A stretch of 64,000 bases of DNA. It comes from Lachnospiraceae bacterium UBA1818 (GTDB lineage Bacteria > Bacillota > Clostridia > Lachnospirales > Lachnospiraceae). Position 1 is the first letter of the stretch; each line of letters opens with the position of its first letter. The stretch is from positions 1-64,000 of the forward strand of contig CAJFQZ010000010.1 in NCBI GenBank assembly GCA_904419285.1, in the 5' to 3' direction. The position numbers were made by a program, and so were the translations under genes. Positions 16,777 to 26,214 of the stretch are shown piece after piece. The notes beneath the pieces were generated by a model that did no database searches, was not told the DNA's origin, and saw only the letters and a program-made list of their open reading frames with translations.

Positions 16777-19700
16777 TTACTTGTCTTCCTTTTTCCTGAG
16801 AACTGTCACAACTGCTGCCGCCGCTGCCACTGTAGCCGCTGCTGCGAACGGGAATACTGTTGATGTGTCTCCCGTCTTGGTTGCCTTTGTTCCAGCCTGC
16901 TTTGAAGCAGAAGTACTTCCCTGAGCAGATGAGCCGCTCTGAGTCTGGCTGCTTCCTGCTACGATCTGGCTCTGGCCGTCGCCAACTGCTCCGTCCTTGC
17001 CGTCGTCGCCTGATGCTCCATTCTGCTGATCATCTCCGCCCGCTGCTGTTCCGCCGCCAGCCGTCGTCAGTTTTGCGATCGCATCCTGAAGATCTGATGC
17101 AGATGCATCGATCTCATCCTGTGTTGCATTTTCATCTGCGGATACAGCCTTCGCTGATGCAAGAGCTGCCGTCAATACAGAGAAGCTCTCCGCCTCATAA
17201 TCAGCTGCGTTCAGGCTTTCTGCCTGTGCGATCAGATCATCAAGGAGCTCTTTGCTCGGCTTCAGCATCATCTTAGCCATTGCTTCCAGCAGATTCATCC
17301 AAGCTGTGTTCACTTCATCCTGCATCGCATTTCCGTCATTATAAACGTCTTTTGCTTCTGCAAGAGCTGTTGTAAACGCTTCTTTTCCTGCATCCAGATA
17401 GTCATCAATGTTGCCGTTCATTTCATCTGCAAGTGCGATCACTTTCTCAAGATCTGTCTTATCGCCCTTCTTGAATTCCATGAACTGCATTGCGTAGAGC
17501 AGGTTGCCCCATGCAGTATCTACATCGCTCTGTGTCACTGTATCGTCGCCCGCCTGAACTCTTGCAAAGATATCCTTCGCGTTCTGCAGCGCATTATCGA
17601 AGTAATCCTTCACTGCATCCACAACACCGTCTGTATTGACTCCCTCGGCAAGCTCGATCGCATATTCCAGAACTGCTGTAGAAACCTCTGTTCCCGGTTC
17701 CGGATCTACCGGCTCTTTTTCATCGACTCTGACATCAAACATTGTCTCGAATCCGGCATATCCTACGGTTACTGTCACATTGCCTGCCGCAAGCTCTGTA
17801 TCCAGATCCGGCGAGAATGTGAAATCTCCTGCCGTCTCATCAGAGTATGCAACATCTGCTGTTGATCCGTCGCTGTAGCTTACTGTCAGTACAAGTCCGC
17901 TCGGATCAAGCTTCTCGCCTTCTGTATAAGTATTCTTAGTCGGAGCCGTCTTCACTTCAATGCCTGTAGCAGTCACTTCCGTACCGCCGCTCACTTTAAT
18001 CTCAAACTCCGCTGATGCGCTTCCGGAATATCCGTACTGAGCGAGACCTGTAACGATCGCCGTTGCGGTTCCCTCTGCAGTATTGTTCTCATAGGATACG
18101 ATATAGTCAACACCGTATCTGAGTTCTGTACCGTCAAGTGTAACTGTGATCTCGTCAGCGTTCAGTGTTACCGGATGATCTGCATCTATCACGTCTGCTT
18201 CCTTCACTTCGGGAACTGTGATCACTGCATTGCTGATATCTGTCGTATCTTCTGCCATTCTCACACGGAGCTCAGCCGCGCTCATGAACCTGTTGTTTCC
18301 AGAATCACCAAAAGTGCTGAGGCCTGTAAGGCGGACATATCTTGCCATCATCGGCTGATCAAATTCCGCGATCTGCCATCCTGATACATTTTTCCAGTTT
18401 CCTGTACATGCCGTTGTCCACACTTCACCGTCAGTGCTCACTTCTACTTTGTAATCTCCTACATGTCCATTGACGCTTCCGTCGCGACCGTAATAACGAA
18501 GTGCATCGAGCATCGTCTCATCTTCCAGCTCAAGCATGATCCAGAAATCAGACATCGGAACCGTTACACTCCAATCAGTGTGCCACCATGTCCCTGTATT
18601 ATTATCTACTGCATAGGAAGCCGGTCCTTCTGTTCCTGTTGCCGCATACTCGCTTGCTGCGGTCGCAGTCGTCTTCCTGTAATCATAATCTCTGCTGGCA
18701 TCTTCCGGGTCACCTGTAGAAGCTGCTGCTCCCAGGTTGATCGTAAATGTGTTTCTTGTGCTGTGATCTTCAGATTCAATGATCAGCCTTGCCGCGTTCT
18801 CATAAGGCGGAATATATGTTACCGCTGCGTTGTCCGCGCCTGAATACTGAATTTCATCGATCAGGATCGCTTCTGTATCAAAGTGTCCGTTTGCCAGATC
18901 TGACGCGCTCGCTTCCAGACCGTTTACATTCAAGAAAGCAAGAGCCGCCGTTGAATTAGTCGTATAAGATCCTGTCCACTCGTTGATCATAACTTCTGTG
19001 ATTGCCACGCTCGGCTTCGCCAGATCCGTTCCTGTCGGATTCACAACGCGAAGTTTTACATAGGTAGCTGTCTGCGGATCAAAGTTATAAGTATATGCTT
19101 TGACCCTTGCCGGATTCTCGGATTCTGCGATCGTCTCTTCTGCTTCAACCTTTGTCCAGCTTCCTTCCTCGCCTGTTTCAGAAATATAGATCTCTGTTGT
19201 TCCGGCATTCGGGAATCTCAGGCCACTGTTGTCTCTAGCAAAGTATACGACAATCTGTCCGATCCTCTGCTGTGTATCATAGCGGAATGTGATCTCGGCA
19301 TCGTTGTCATTATTGTTATTTGTATTCGACCAGTTGCTCCAGGCTGTCGGATTAGGTCCGCCGCTGGTGTTATCGCTGATCGCTGTTTGTCCATCCTTGA
19401 TCGCCTCAAGTGTATCGGACTGGAACTGTTCTTCAATATCCTGACTTAAGTAGCCGCTCGCCGCCACATTGTCACCGATCGTCACCTGCTGCTCCTGTAC
19501 GCGGACAACTGCTGATACTTTCATCTCCTGTCCGAGCACGTTTGCCGTACCGGTTACCGTGACCGCGCCTTCTTCATCATAGCTTCCTTCAGGCTCGCCC
19601 CATTCTACCGGGAAGGATGCGCTGATCACTTCACCGTTCTGAAGCACTGCCGGTCTGGATTCCGGAAGAACCGGTTTTGTTCCTGCCGGAACTGTAGTCG

Positions 19701-22700
19701 AGTAGTTGAGCAGCGCTGCCACCTGGTCGATCATATTGACCGTCACGGAAACTGTGTCGCCTGCCTCTGTCACACCGGCAACGGAGAATGTGCCTGTCTG
19801 CGTGATCTGCTCATCCGCGATATCATCCCAGGTCACTGTCATGTCTTTCTCGGATCCGTCTGTGTATACAGCTTTCACCGTATCTGCAAGCTGCGGCATA
19901 TTGCCGGTCTTCACATAATAGTTTCTGGACATCATATAGTAGCTTAATGACGTTTCTCCCGTTTCCTCTTCCACCGGTGTTGTATTGATCGTCACAACAG
20001 CCGGCTCAAGCCCGTCTGAGCTTGCTGTGACTTTGATCTCGCCCGCATTCTTCGTAGACTGTACGATCGCAACAAGCTGGCCGCTGAATGCATCTCTGTT
20101 ATCGTCCTGATAGGACTGGTGGTCTGCCTGCTCTCCATTGTCCACACCTACGAGCGTTCCTTCGCCTTCTACTGTAAACTTCACATTGTTTGACGCATCG
20201 GGAACGATCTCACCGTTTTCATCTTCAACACTGACAGTAATATAGCTCAGCTCTGTGCCGTCAGCTGCGATTTCCGTACGGTCAGCCTCGGCGTCAAGCT
20301 TCGCCTCATCTCCGGTTGTCGTCACAGAAGTACGTCCTTCAACCTGATCGAGATCAATCTCATTGCCTTCCGCATCCCATGCTTCTGCAGAAATAGTTCC
20401 CTCTTCAAACGGTACATTCCATGTCAGATACAGATTCTTGTGGGCAGTTCCATTTGCACCTTCGCCCTCGTAAATCTGATAGGTATATCCCGCGTTCGTA
20501 GTCTTTGTCGTAAATTCCTTTGTTCCAAGGTCCTTCACTTCACCGTCTGCAGTGGTAAGCGTCAGTTTTACTTTCGCTGCGTCTGTATAAACAACGACCG
20601 GAACTTCTCCGCTTCCATTTGTCGCCACAACGTCTTCATTCCATGCAGGGAGAATGTGAAGTGTGTCAACATCGTCGTTCCACTGGCTCTGATAGAAATA
20701 GTAGCTGTCCTTCGGAAGTCCTGCTGTATCAACGATACCAAAGTAGGAATTCTTCGGAGACGGCCAGGATGACACTGCTCCGGTGCCTGTTCCATTCCAT
20801 GGTGTAGGCTCGCCGATATAGTCAAAGCCTGTCCATACATATTCGCCGGCTACGAAATCACGCTGGATCACATCATACCATGCGCTGCTCGCAAGAGCCC
20901 CCCAGCCTACCGCCGAGTTATCATAAGAAGTAAGGTTCTTATCTGACGTCTGTGACGCGCCGCCGCTACCTAATCTGTCATAAATGCCTCTGCTGTTAAC
21001 CGATGAAGCTGTCTCTGATCCGTAGATAAGCCAGTCCGGACTTGCACTGTGCTGTACATCATACTGTGCTCCATTTGTATAATTGAGGCCTACTGCACCG
21101 CCGGCCTGAGCAAGCGAATCCATAATATTGTATGCTGTTCCGGATGTACTACCTTTAACGTTATTGTCTCCTCTTGTGACAAGCCTTGTCGAATCAAGCG
21201 CCTGTGCCCATGCGATCAGCTTGCTCTGCGCATCTGCATAAGCCTGTCCCAGGCCATAGGCTGTTCCTTCCTGTACCTCGTTTCCGAGAGACCACATAAT
21301 GATGGAAGGAGCATTCTGCCCTCTCTTGATCATAGCGGTCAGATCGAACTGTGCCCATGTCATTCCTTCTTCTGCGCCTAAGATCGTATTGTCCGCGCCG
21401 ATCGTCTGATTAAACCATCCGGAGTAATCATTGGAGTTTCCATTCTTCGGGTACATCCAGCCGTCGAACGCCTCTTCTACTACAAGGATACCCTGCTCAT
21501 TACATGCTTCGATCAGCTCGTCCGCTGCAGGATTGTGTGTTACACGGATCGAGTTACATCCCATTTCCTTCAGGATCCTGACCTGACGGCTGATCGCATC
21601 TGCCCACGCCTCTGCTCCAAGCGCTCCCTGATCGTGGTGCATGCAGACACCCTTCAGCTTCATATTCTCTCCGTTCAGAGAGAATCCTGTGTTTGAATCA
21701 AAATTGAAATACCGGAAACCATACTCTGTATCGTATGTATCGACAACAGTGTCTCCGACTTTTACTTCTGTCCGCACCGTATACAGTGCCGGATTATCTG
21801 TGCTCCACAGTTCCGGAGCATTCACCTGGACCGTCGCGTCAATGTCTGCGCTCGCACCTGCCGCAACTTCCACAGCCTCTGTCGTAACGGTTCCGATACT
21901 GTCCTCCACATCGCCGTCTTTCGGGAATACGGTATGTGTAAGAGTCACACTCTGTGCCTCTGCAGAGTCATTTGCTATGGTCGTGCTGATGTCTGTGTTC
22001 ACTGTGCCGCCCGCTTCTTCTTCCAGGTTCGGAGTCTCGATCTTTGTACCGTTCAGGTCAACGTGTACCGGATCCGTGATCGTCAGATCCACACTCCTGT
22101 AGATGCCGCTTCCTGAATACCAGCGGCTGGACGGAGTCTGATGGTTCACTTTCACAGTGATCACATTGTCTCCTCCATAATTGACATAGTCTGAAATGTC
22201 AAAGGAGAACGGTGTGTATCCGTAAGGATGGCTTCCAACCTCATGTCCGTTTACCCAGACTGTGGAATTCATGTAGACTCCTCCGAAATCGATCCTGATC
22301 TCCTTTCCAGCTGCGCTGCTGTCAATGGTAAAGTTCTTCCTGTACCATCCGGTTCCTCCCGGAAGGTATCCGCTCTCAGCCTCTCCGGATGTAGTGTAAT
22401 CCTGCTCGATGCTGTAATCGTGCGGAAGGTTCACCTGGGTCCAGCTGGAGTCATTGAAGCCCGGCTCCTCTGCGCCCGATGCATCGCCCAGATAGAATTT
22501 CCAGTTATCATTGAAATTCTCCGAGCGCACTGATCCGGAGTAGTTATTCACGTAAACTGCTTCAGGATCGGAACTCATCTGCGCGCTTGAATCCGTAGCA
22601 ACCTTGACCAGCGGCCCTGCTGCCCAGACTGATGTCGGCACCATGCTCACTGCCATCACTGCCGCCATAGCCATTGCGCCTATTCTCTTGTAATTGCGCT

Positions 22701-22707
22701 TCTTCAT
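16777..22707 (-). CDS. Large secreted GH2 beta-galactosidase with accessory domains and KTGD cell-wall anchor
   Basis: A 1976-residue exported enzyme. A signal peptide (about 1-30) is followed by the GH2 sugar-binding domain (~55-225), Ig-like domain and barrel. The acid/base E477 lies in WSLGNE and the likely nucleophile E565 in YGSET. C-terminal to the catalytic part come several Ig-like modules, an F5/8-type C (discoidin-like) carbohydrate-binding module near 1390-1510, further Ig/Big-type modules, and three FIVAR repeats (~1700-1900). The end has KTGD, a hydrophobic stretch and KKEDK, resembling a variant sortase signal. It probably trims terminal beta-galactose from host or milk glycans at the cell surface. 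It is monocistronic, with a terminator-like hairpin in its leader. Confidence 0.9.
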   Translation of the reverse strand: MKKRNYKRIGAMAMAAVMAVSMVPTSVWAAGPLVKVATDSSAQMSSDPEAVYVNNYSGSVRSENFNDNWKFYLGDASGAEEPGFNDSSWTQVNLPHDYSIEQDYTTSGEAESGYLPGGTGWYRKNFTIDSSAAGKEIRIDFGGVYMNSTVWVNGHEVGSHPYGYTPFSFDISDYVNYGGDNVITVKVNHQTPSSRWYSGSGIYRSVDLTITDPVHVDLNGTKIETPNLEEEAGGTVNTDISTTIANDSAEAQSVTLTHTVFPKDGDVEDSIGTVTTEAVEVAAGASADIDATVQVNAPELWSTDNPALYTVRTEVKVGDTVVDTYDTEYGFRYFNFDSNTGFSLNGENMKLKGVCMHHDQGALGAEAWADAISRQVRILKEMGCNSIRVTHNPAADELIEACNEQGILVVEEAFDGWMYPKNGNSNDYSGWFNQTIGADNTILGAEEGMTWAQFDLTAMIKRGQNAPSIIMWSLGNEVQEGTAYGLGQAYADAQSKLIAWAQALDSTRLVTRGDNNVKGSTSGTAYNIMDSLAQAGGAVGLNYTNGAQYDVQHSASPDWLIYGSETASSVNSRGIYDRLGSGGASQTSDKNLTSYDNSAVGWGALASSAWYDVIQRDFVAGEYVWTGFDYIGEPTPWNGTGTGAVSSWPSPKNSYFGIVDTAGLPKDSYYFYQSQWNDDVDTLHILPAWNEDVVATNGSGEVPVVVYTDAAKVKLTLTTADGEVKDLGTKEFTTKTTNAGYTYQIYEGEGANGTAHKNLYLTWNVPFEEGTISAEAWDAEGNEIDLDQVEGRTSVTTTGDEAKLDAEADRTEIAADGTELSYITVSVEDENGEIVPDASNNVKFTVEGEGTLVGVDNGEQADHQSYQDDNRDAFSGQLVAIVQSTKNAGEIKVTASSDGLEPAVVTINTTPVEEETGETSLSYYMMSRNYYVKTGNMPQLADTVKAVYTDGSEKDMTVTWDDIADEQITQTGTFSVAGVTEAGDTVSVTVNMIDQVAALLNYSTTVPAGTKPVLPESRPAVLQNGEVISASFPVEWGEPEGSYDEEGAVTVTGTANVLGQEMKVSAVVRVQEQQVTIGDNVAASGYLSQDIEEQFQSDTLEAIKDGQTAISDNTSGGPNPTAWSNWSNTNNNNDNDAEITFRYDTQQRIGQIVVYFARDNSGLRFPNAGTTEIYISETGEEGSWTKVEAEETIAESENPARVKAYTYNFDPQTATYVKLRVVNPTGTDLAKPSVAITEVMINEWTGSYTTNSTAALAFLNVNGLEASASDLANGHFDTEAILIDEIQYSGADNAAVTYIPPYENAARLIIESEDHSTRNTFTINLGAAASTGDPEDASRDYDYRKTTATAASEYAATGTEGPASYAVDNNTGTWWHTDWSVTVPMSDFWIMLELEDETMLDALRYYGRDGSVNGHVGDYKVEVSTDGEVWTTACTGNWKNVSGWQIAEFDQPMMARYVRLTGLSTFGDSGNNRFMSAAELRVRMAEDTTDISNAVITVPEVKEADVIDADHPVTLNADEITVTLDGTELRYGVDYIVSYENNTAEGTATAIVTGLAQYGYSGSASAEFEIKVSGGTEVTATGIEVKTAPTKNTYTEGEKLDPSGLVLTVSYSDGSTADVAYSDETAGDFTFSPDLDTELAAGNVTVTVGYAGFETMFDVRVDEKEPVDPEPGTEVSTAVLEYAIELAEGVNTDGVVDAVKDYFDNALQNAKDIFARVQAGDDTVTQSDVDTAWGNLLYAMQFMEFKKGDKTDLEKVIALADEMNGNIDDYLDAGKEAFTTALAEAKDVYNDGNAMQDEVNTAWMNLLEAMAKMMLKPSKELLDDLIAQAESLNAADYEAESFSVLTAALASAKAVSADENATQDEIDASASDLQDAIAKLTTAGGGTAAGGDDQQNGASGDDGKDGAVGDGQSQIVAGSSQTQSGSSAQGSTSASKQAGTKATKTGDTSTVFPFAAAATVAAAAAVVTVLRKKEDK

Positions 22708-22753
22708 GTCTTTCCTCCCATTCTTTCATATATTGATGGCTTGTCACTAAAAC

Positions 22754-22802
22754 AAAAAACCAGACGTTCTCCTGCATACTTTCAACACGAACATCTGGTT
22801 TT
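22754..22802 (-). promoter_or_regulatory. Terminator-like hairpin in the GH2 leader (possible attenuator)
   Basis: Read on the minus strand, AAACCAGATGTTC pairs with GAACGTCTGGTTT around a 20-nt loop and is followed by six T. The T-run ends ~47 bp before the GH2 start codon, so transcription from the upstream region must pass it. This is the layout of a conditional terminator; the controlling factor is not visible. The wider gap 22708-23039 also has a 14-bp AT palindrome at 22867-22880. Confidence 0.55.
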
Positions 22803-22977
22803 GCCTGCATTATCAGTAACAACCCAACTTAATGATATTTTACCTTCTCCCGCTTTTTTATACAATCTTTTTTAAAAAAGAAACTTTTTTTCTGCTAATT
22901 GCACAATATTGAACATTTTTTCAATCTCAGCATTCTTGTTTTTTGGTCATTTTTACTTTTCATGAATATGTGTAATA

Positions 22978-22986
22978 TGATATACT
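22978..22986 (+). promoter_or_regulatory. Extended -10 promoter for the small membrane gene
   Basis: TGATATACT is an extended -10 (TGnTATACT) ~53 bp before the start at 23040. The -35 region is weak. Confidence 0.4.
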
Positions 22987-23039
22987 GTTAACATATTTAT
23001 TTACGCCCTTTTCGGAAGGAGCTATAAGGAGGAACACCT

Positions 23040-23414
23040 ATGAAAAAGAGCAGACTGCTGCACATTGTATCCATCATTGTCATTATTCTAAGCGGGATCT
23101 CCGTTGCCTACGGCTCAATCGCTATCCTCACCTACAATTCCATGACTGCCGTTATGGAAGCAGAGGGCATGGCGAACTACTCCATCGGGGTATACACCTT
23201 CTCACTGATCGGCGCATGTGTCGAACTGGCGGCAGGGATCGCGGGCGTAATGTACAGATCGAGGAAATCTGTGCTGATCCTCGGGATTCTGTACTGCCTT
23301 TATATTTTCGGAAGTCTCTGTTTTTCAGCTGTGACCGGCGGGTTCAGCGCATCCGGGCTTGTCAGCTGCATTCTCCCGATCCTCTATATGTGGGGATGGT
23401 ATCAGTCAGAATAG
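23040..23414 (+). CDS. Small four-helix membrane protein, unknown function
   Basis: A 124-residue hydrophobic protein with about four predicted membrane segments (roughly 7-30, 45-70, 75-97 and 100-118). No family was recognised. A strong AAGGAGG site precedes the ATG. It lies 24 bp ahead of the DUF975-CmpB protein and is likely co-transcribed, suggesting a shared membrane role that cannot be named. Confidence 0.7.
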   Translation: MKKSRLLHIVSIIVIILSGISVAYGSIAILTYNSMTAVMEAEGMANYSIGVYTFSLIGACVELAAGIAGVMYRSRKSVLILGILYCLYIFGSLCFSAVTGGFSASGLVSCILPILYMWGWYQSE

Positions 23415-23438
23415 AAGAAGTCAGGGGGTCCTATTATT

Positions 23439-25025
23439 ATGTGGAAGAGAAACGTACTCAAGAAAAAAGTCCGCGCGGCATTGAAGCAGAACTACTGGAC
23501 AATGGTATCTGTCTGCTTCATCATTGCCATGCTCACAAGCGCCTACCCTGTCTCAACCGCATTTCTCAGTTCTCATGCGGTCCTGCCTGACAGCAGCCTG
23601 GTCATGCCCGCCCCCTTCTCGCCGGACGCATCGAATTCCGAAATCATCCGTGAGACAGTAAGGCACTTTTTCAGCGGTTCATTTCTGTCGGAACTTCTCC
23701 CGGCGTCTGAATCCGGCCCTGTCAGTCTGATCATCGACCTTTTGTCTTCCGGTATATCCGCGGCTTTCGCCGTCCTCCGGGCAGTCAACAACTTTGTCAC
23801 CGAGAACTGGGACAGTTCCACTTTTTTCCTGGTCCTCGGAGTGATCGTCGCTGTGGTCTATCAGCTCTTTGTCGGAAATATCCTTCTCATCGGCGAGAAG
23901 CGTTTCTTCCTTGAAAACCACAGCTACCGGAAAACTCCTATCTCCAAGATTTTCTGCCTGTACAAACTGCGCTGCTTTACAGGCCCGGCATGGATCATGT
24001 TCTGCCGTTCTCTTTTTCAGGCTCTCTGGAACCTGACTGTTGTGGGAGGTATCATAAAATTCTATGAATACCGCATGATCCCGTATATCCTTGCAGAAAA
24101 TCCGAAGGTCAGCCGCCGGGACGCCTTCTTCCTCTCCAGGCAGCTGATGCACCGCAATAAATGGAAGCTTTTCCGCCTGCATCTCTCATTTCTGGGCTGG
24201 AAGATCCTGTCGGTACTCACGCTGGGCATACTGGATCTGGTCTTTGTCAACCCATACATGACAGGATGCGAGGCTGAGCTCTATCTGACACTGCGCAGAA
24301 ACTATGTTCTTTCCCGCTCACCGCGCTATGAGAATCTGAGCGACTCCTATCTGGAACATGTTCCCTCCGAAGACGAGCTCCTGATATCCAAAGCGCTCTA
24401 TGATGATTCCAGGGGACCTTACACAAAAATATCTTACTTTGCTCCGGAACAGTATCCTGTATTCCTCTTCTCGGTTCAGCCGCCTTTCAGTGCCGTGCGC
24501 TCTCCCATGAACGGGAATCGGAAATACAGCTTTCTCTCTTATGTATTTTTGTTCCATGCATTTTCCCTGCTCGGCTGCGCAGTGGAAATCCTGATCCAGC
24601 TGATCACAAACGGCGACCTGTCCGGCATACTCATGCCGTTCATGCCCTGGGTGCCCATATACGGCCTGTACGGCATCCTGATCCTTTTGATCGTAAAGCA
24701 TGTTTATGACAAACCTGTTCTGGCCTTTCTGCTGAACTTTCTGATATACAGCCTGCTGGAATATTTTATCAGCGCTGCGTCCGAGCTGGCGTTCGGATAC
24801 ATTCCGTGGGACTACAGCGGATATTTTCTGAACATCAACGGCCGGGTATACGCGGGCGGCTCCGTCAGCGTCGCGCTTCTCGGATGCGCTTTCCTGTACT
24901 ATTTTGCTCCGCGGTGGACAGACTTGTTCCTGAAACTGAAAAAGGGATATCGGATCCTGCTCTGTACTGTCCTGACGCTTCTTTTTGCCGCTGATGCGAT
25001 CTTCGCGGTTATGCGCTGTATCTAA
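23439..25025 (+). CDS. DUF975 membrane protein fused to a CmpB-type (PF06541-like) domain
   Basis: A 528-residue integral membrane protein. The first ~290 residues match DUF975 proteins: N-terminal LKKKVRAALKQNYW, the AALK-like helix, then paired membrane segments. Residues ~350-528 carry WVPIYGLYGILILL, LLEYFISAASELAFG, WDYSGYFLNINGR and GGSVSVALLG. These are hallmarks of the 'putative ABC-transporter type IV' family. The two domains are normally separate proteins. Function of both is unknown, though they recur together in Clostridia. Confidence 0.7.
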   Translation: MWKRNVLKKKVRAALKQNYWTMVSVCFIIAMLTSAYPVSTAFLSSHAVLPDSSLVMPAPFSPDASNSEIIRETVRHFFSGSFLSELLPASESGPVSLIIDLLSSGISAAFAVLRAVNNFVTENWDSSTFFLVLGVIVAVVYQLFVGNILLIGEKRFFLENHSYRKTPISKIFCLYKLRCFTGPAWIMFCRSLFQALWNLTVVGGIIKFYEYRMIPYILAENPKVSRRDAFFLSRQLMHRNKWKLFRLHLSFLGWKILSVLTLGILDLVFVNPYMTGCEAELYLTLRRNYVLSRSPRYENLSDSYLEHVPSEDELLISKALYDDSRGPYTKISYFAPEQYPVFLFSVQPPFSAVRSPMNGNRKYSFLSYVFLFHAFSLLGCAVEILIQLITNGDLSGILMPFMPWVPIYGLYGILILLIVKHVYDKPVLAFLLNFLIYSLLEYFISAASELAFGYIPWDYSGYFLNINGRVYAGGSVSVALLGCAFLYYFAPRWTDLFLKLKKGYRILLCTVLTLLFAADAIFAVMRCI

Positions 25026-25033
25026 GGATCCGG

Positions 25034-25062
25034 TTGATTTTTATAAGAAATGATAGTAAAAT
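25034..25062 (+). promoter_or_regulatory. Promoter of the carbamate-kinase-like gene
   Basis: TTGATT (25034-25039), a 17-bp spacer and TAAAAT (25057-25062) lie 63 bp before the start codon. Confidence 0.6.
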
Positions 25063-25125
25063 TTTTGTATGCTCTATGACGATGGTGAACATAGAAATTC
25101 AAACACATGAAAGGAAATAGATACG

Positions 25126-26055
25126 ATGAAAAAACGAGTTGTTGTAGCTTTGGGGCACCGTGCCCTGGGAACCACGCTTCCCGAACAGAAAGTAGCCGTA
25201 AAACACACAGCAAAATGCATCGCAGATCTGATCGAAGAAGGGTATCAGATCGCGATCACTCACAGCAACGCGCCGCAGGTAGGCATGATCCATACGGCAA
25301 TGAACGAATTTGCCAAGGCGCACCCGGAATACACCGCCTGCCCTATGTCCGTGTGCTCAGCTATGAGCCAGGGATATATCGGATACGACCTGCAGAACGG
25401 CATCCGCGAAGAACTGCTGAACCGCGGCATCTACCGCACCGTCAGCACAGTGCTCACACAGGTTATCGTGGATCCATATGACGAGGCATTCTATACCCCG
25501 ACCAAAGTGCTCGGCCGCTATATGAACGCCCAGGAAGCCAACGAGGAACGGAAGAAAGGGAACTACGTCATCGAAGAAGCCGGAAAAGGATTCCGCCGTG
25601 TCGTATCCGCTCCGAACCCGGTAAAAATCGTAGAACTGGACGCAGTGAACGCCCTTCTGGACGCAGACCAGATCGTCATCGCTGCCGGCGGCGGCGGTAT
25701 CCCTGTCCTTGAACAGGACAATCACTTAAAGGGCGCCAGCGCGGTCATCGAGAAGGATCTTGCCGCAGGCAAGCTTGCAGAGGGCATCAACGCCGACATG
25801 CTCATCATCCTGACCAATGTGGAAAGAGTGTGCATCAACCTCGGGCAGCCGGACGAACAGCCGCTGGGAGAGCTCTCCGTACAGCAGGCAAAAGATTACA
25901 TGGAACAGGGTCATTTCGGCATCTATAACATGCTTCCGAAATTCAAGGCTGCTGTCGAATTCATCGAGGAACGCGAAGGACGCTGTGCCTATATCACTTC
26001 CTTCGATAAGGTAAAGGACGCATTAAAAGGAAAAACAGGAACTTTGATCCACTGA
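25126..26055 (+). CDS. Carbamate kinase-like protein (YqeA-type) with altered active-site motifs
   Basis: A 309-residue amino-acid-kinase-fold protein most like the ArcC/YqeA family. Shared stretches include QGYIGYDLQN, GFRRVVSAPNP, AAGGGGIPV and ADMLIILTNVE. Yet conserved loops differ: the first loop GGNAL reads GHRAL, the substrate loop HGNGPQVG reads HSNAPQVG, and GSMxPKV reads YNMLPKF. True carbamate kinases convert carbamoyl phosphate and ADP to ATP. With these changes catalysis is uncertain. No arginine deiminase or carbamoyltransferase gene is nearby, so a standard arginine-fermentation role is unsupported. ATG at 25126 follows AAAGGA. Confidence 0.75.
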   Translation: MKKRVVVALGHRALGTTLPEQKVAVKHTAKCIADLIEEGYQIAITHSNAPQVGMIHTAMNEFAKAHPEYTACPMSVCSAMSQGYIGYDLQNGIREELLNRGIYRTVSTVLTQVIVDPYDEAFYTPTKVLGRYMNAQEANEERKKGNYVIEEAGKGFRRVVSAPNPVKIVELDAVNALLDADQIVIAAGGGGIPVLEQDNHLKGASAVIEKDLAAGKLAEGINADMLIILTNVERVCINLGQPDEQPLGELSVQQAKDYMEQGHFGIYNMLPKFKAAVEFIEEREGRCAYITSFDKVKDALKGKTGTLIH

Positions 26056-26077
26056 TCACAGAAGAGGCAGTTTTTAC

Positions 26078-26106
26078 AGAAAACCGGGGAAACCCGGTTT
26101 TCTTTT
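26078..26106 (+). terminator. Terminator of the carbamate-kinase-like gene
   Basis: The 11-bp stem AGAAAACCGGG (26078-26088) pairs with 26093-26103, with a GAAA loop and a short T-rich tail. Confidence 0.8.
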
Positions 26107-26120
26107 GTCTAAATTTTCGG

Positions 26121-26149
26121 TTGATTTTTCCGAATATATGTTGTAGTAT
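26121..26149 (+). promoter_or_regulatory. Promoter of the hemolysin III family gene
   Basis: TTGATT (26121-26126), a 17-bp spacer and TAGTAT (26144-26149), 66 bp before the chosen start. Confidence 0.55.
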
Positions 26150-26214
26150 ATGCATATACTTGATGTAGTTTTAAAAACCACTTGTCGTTTCATGCATTAG
26201 GGAGGTGCATATAT

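Noticed and set aside
22562..22822. 86-residue frame overlapping the GH2 leader and start, as a leader peptide
   Set aside because: It starts with TTG without a good ribosome site, and runs far into the GH2 gene in another frame.
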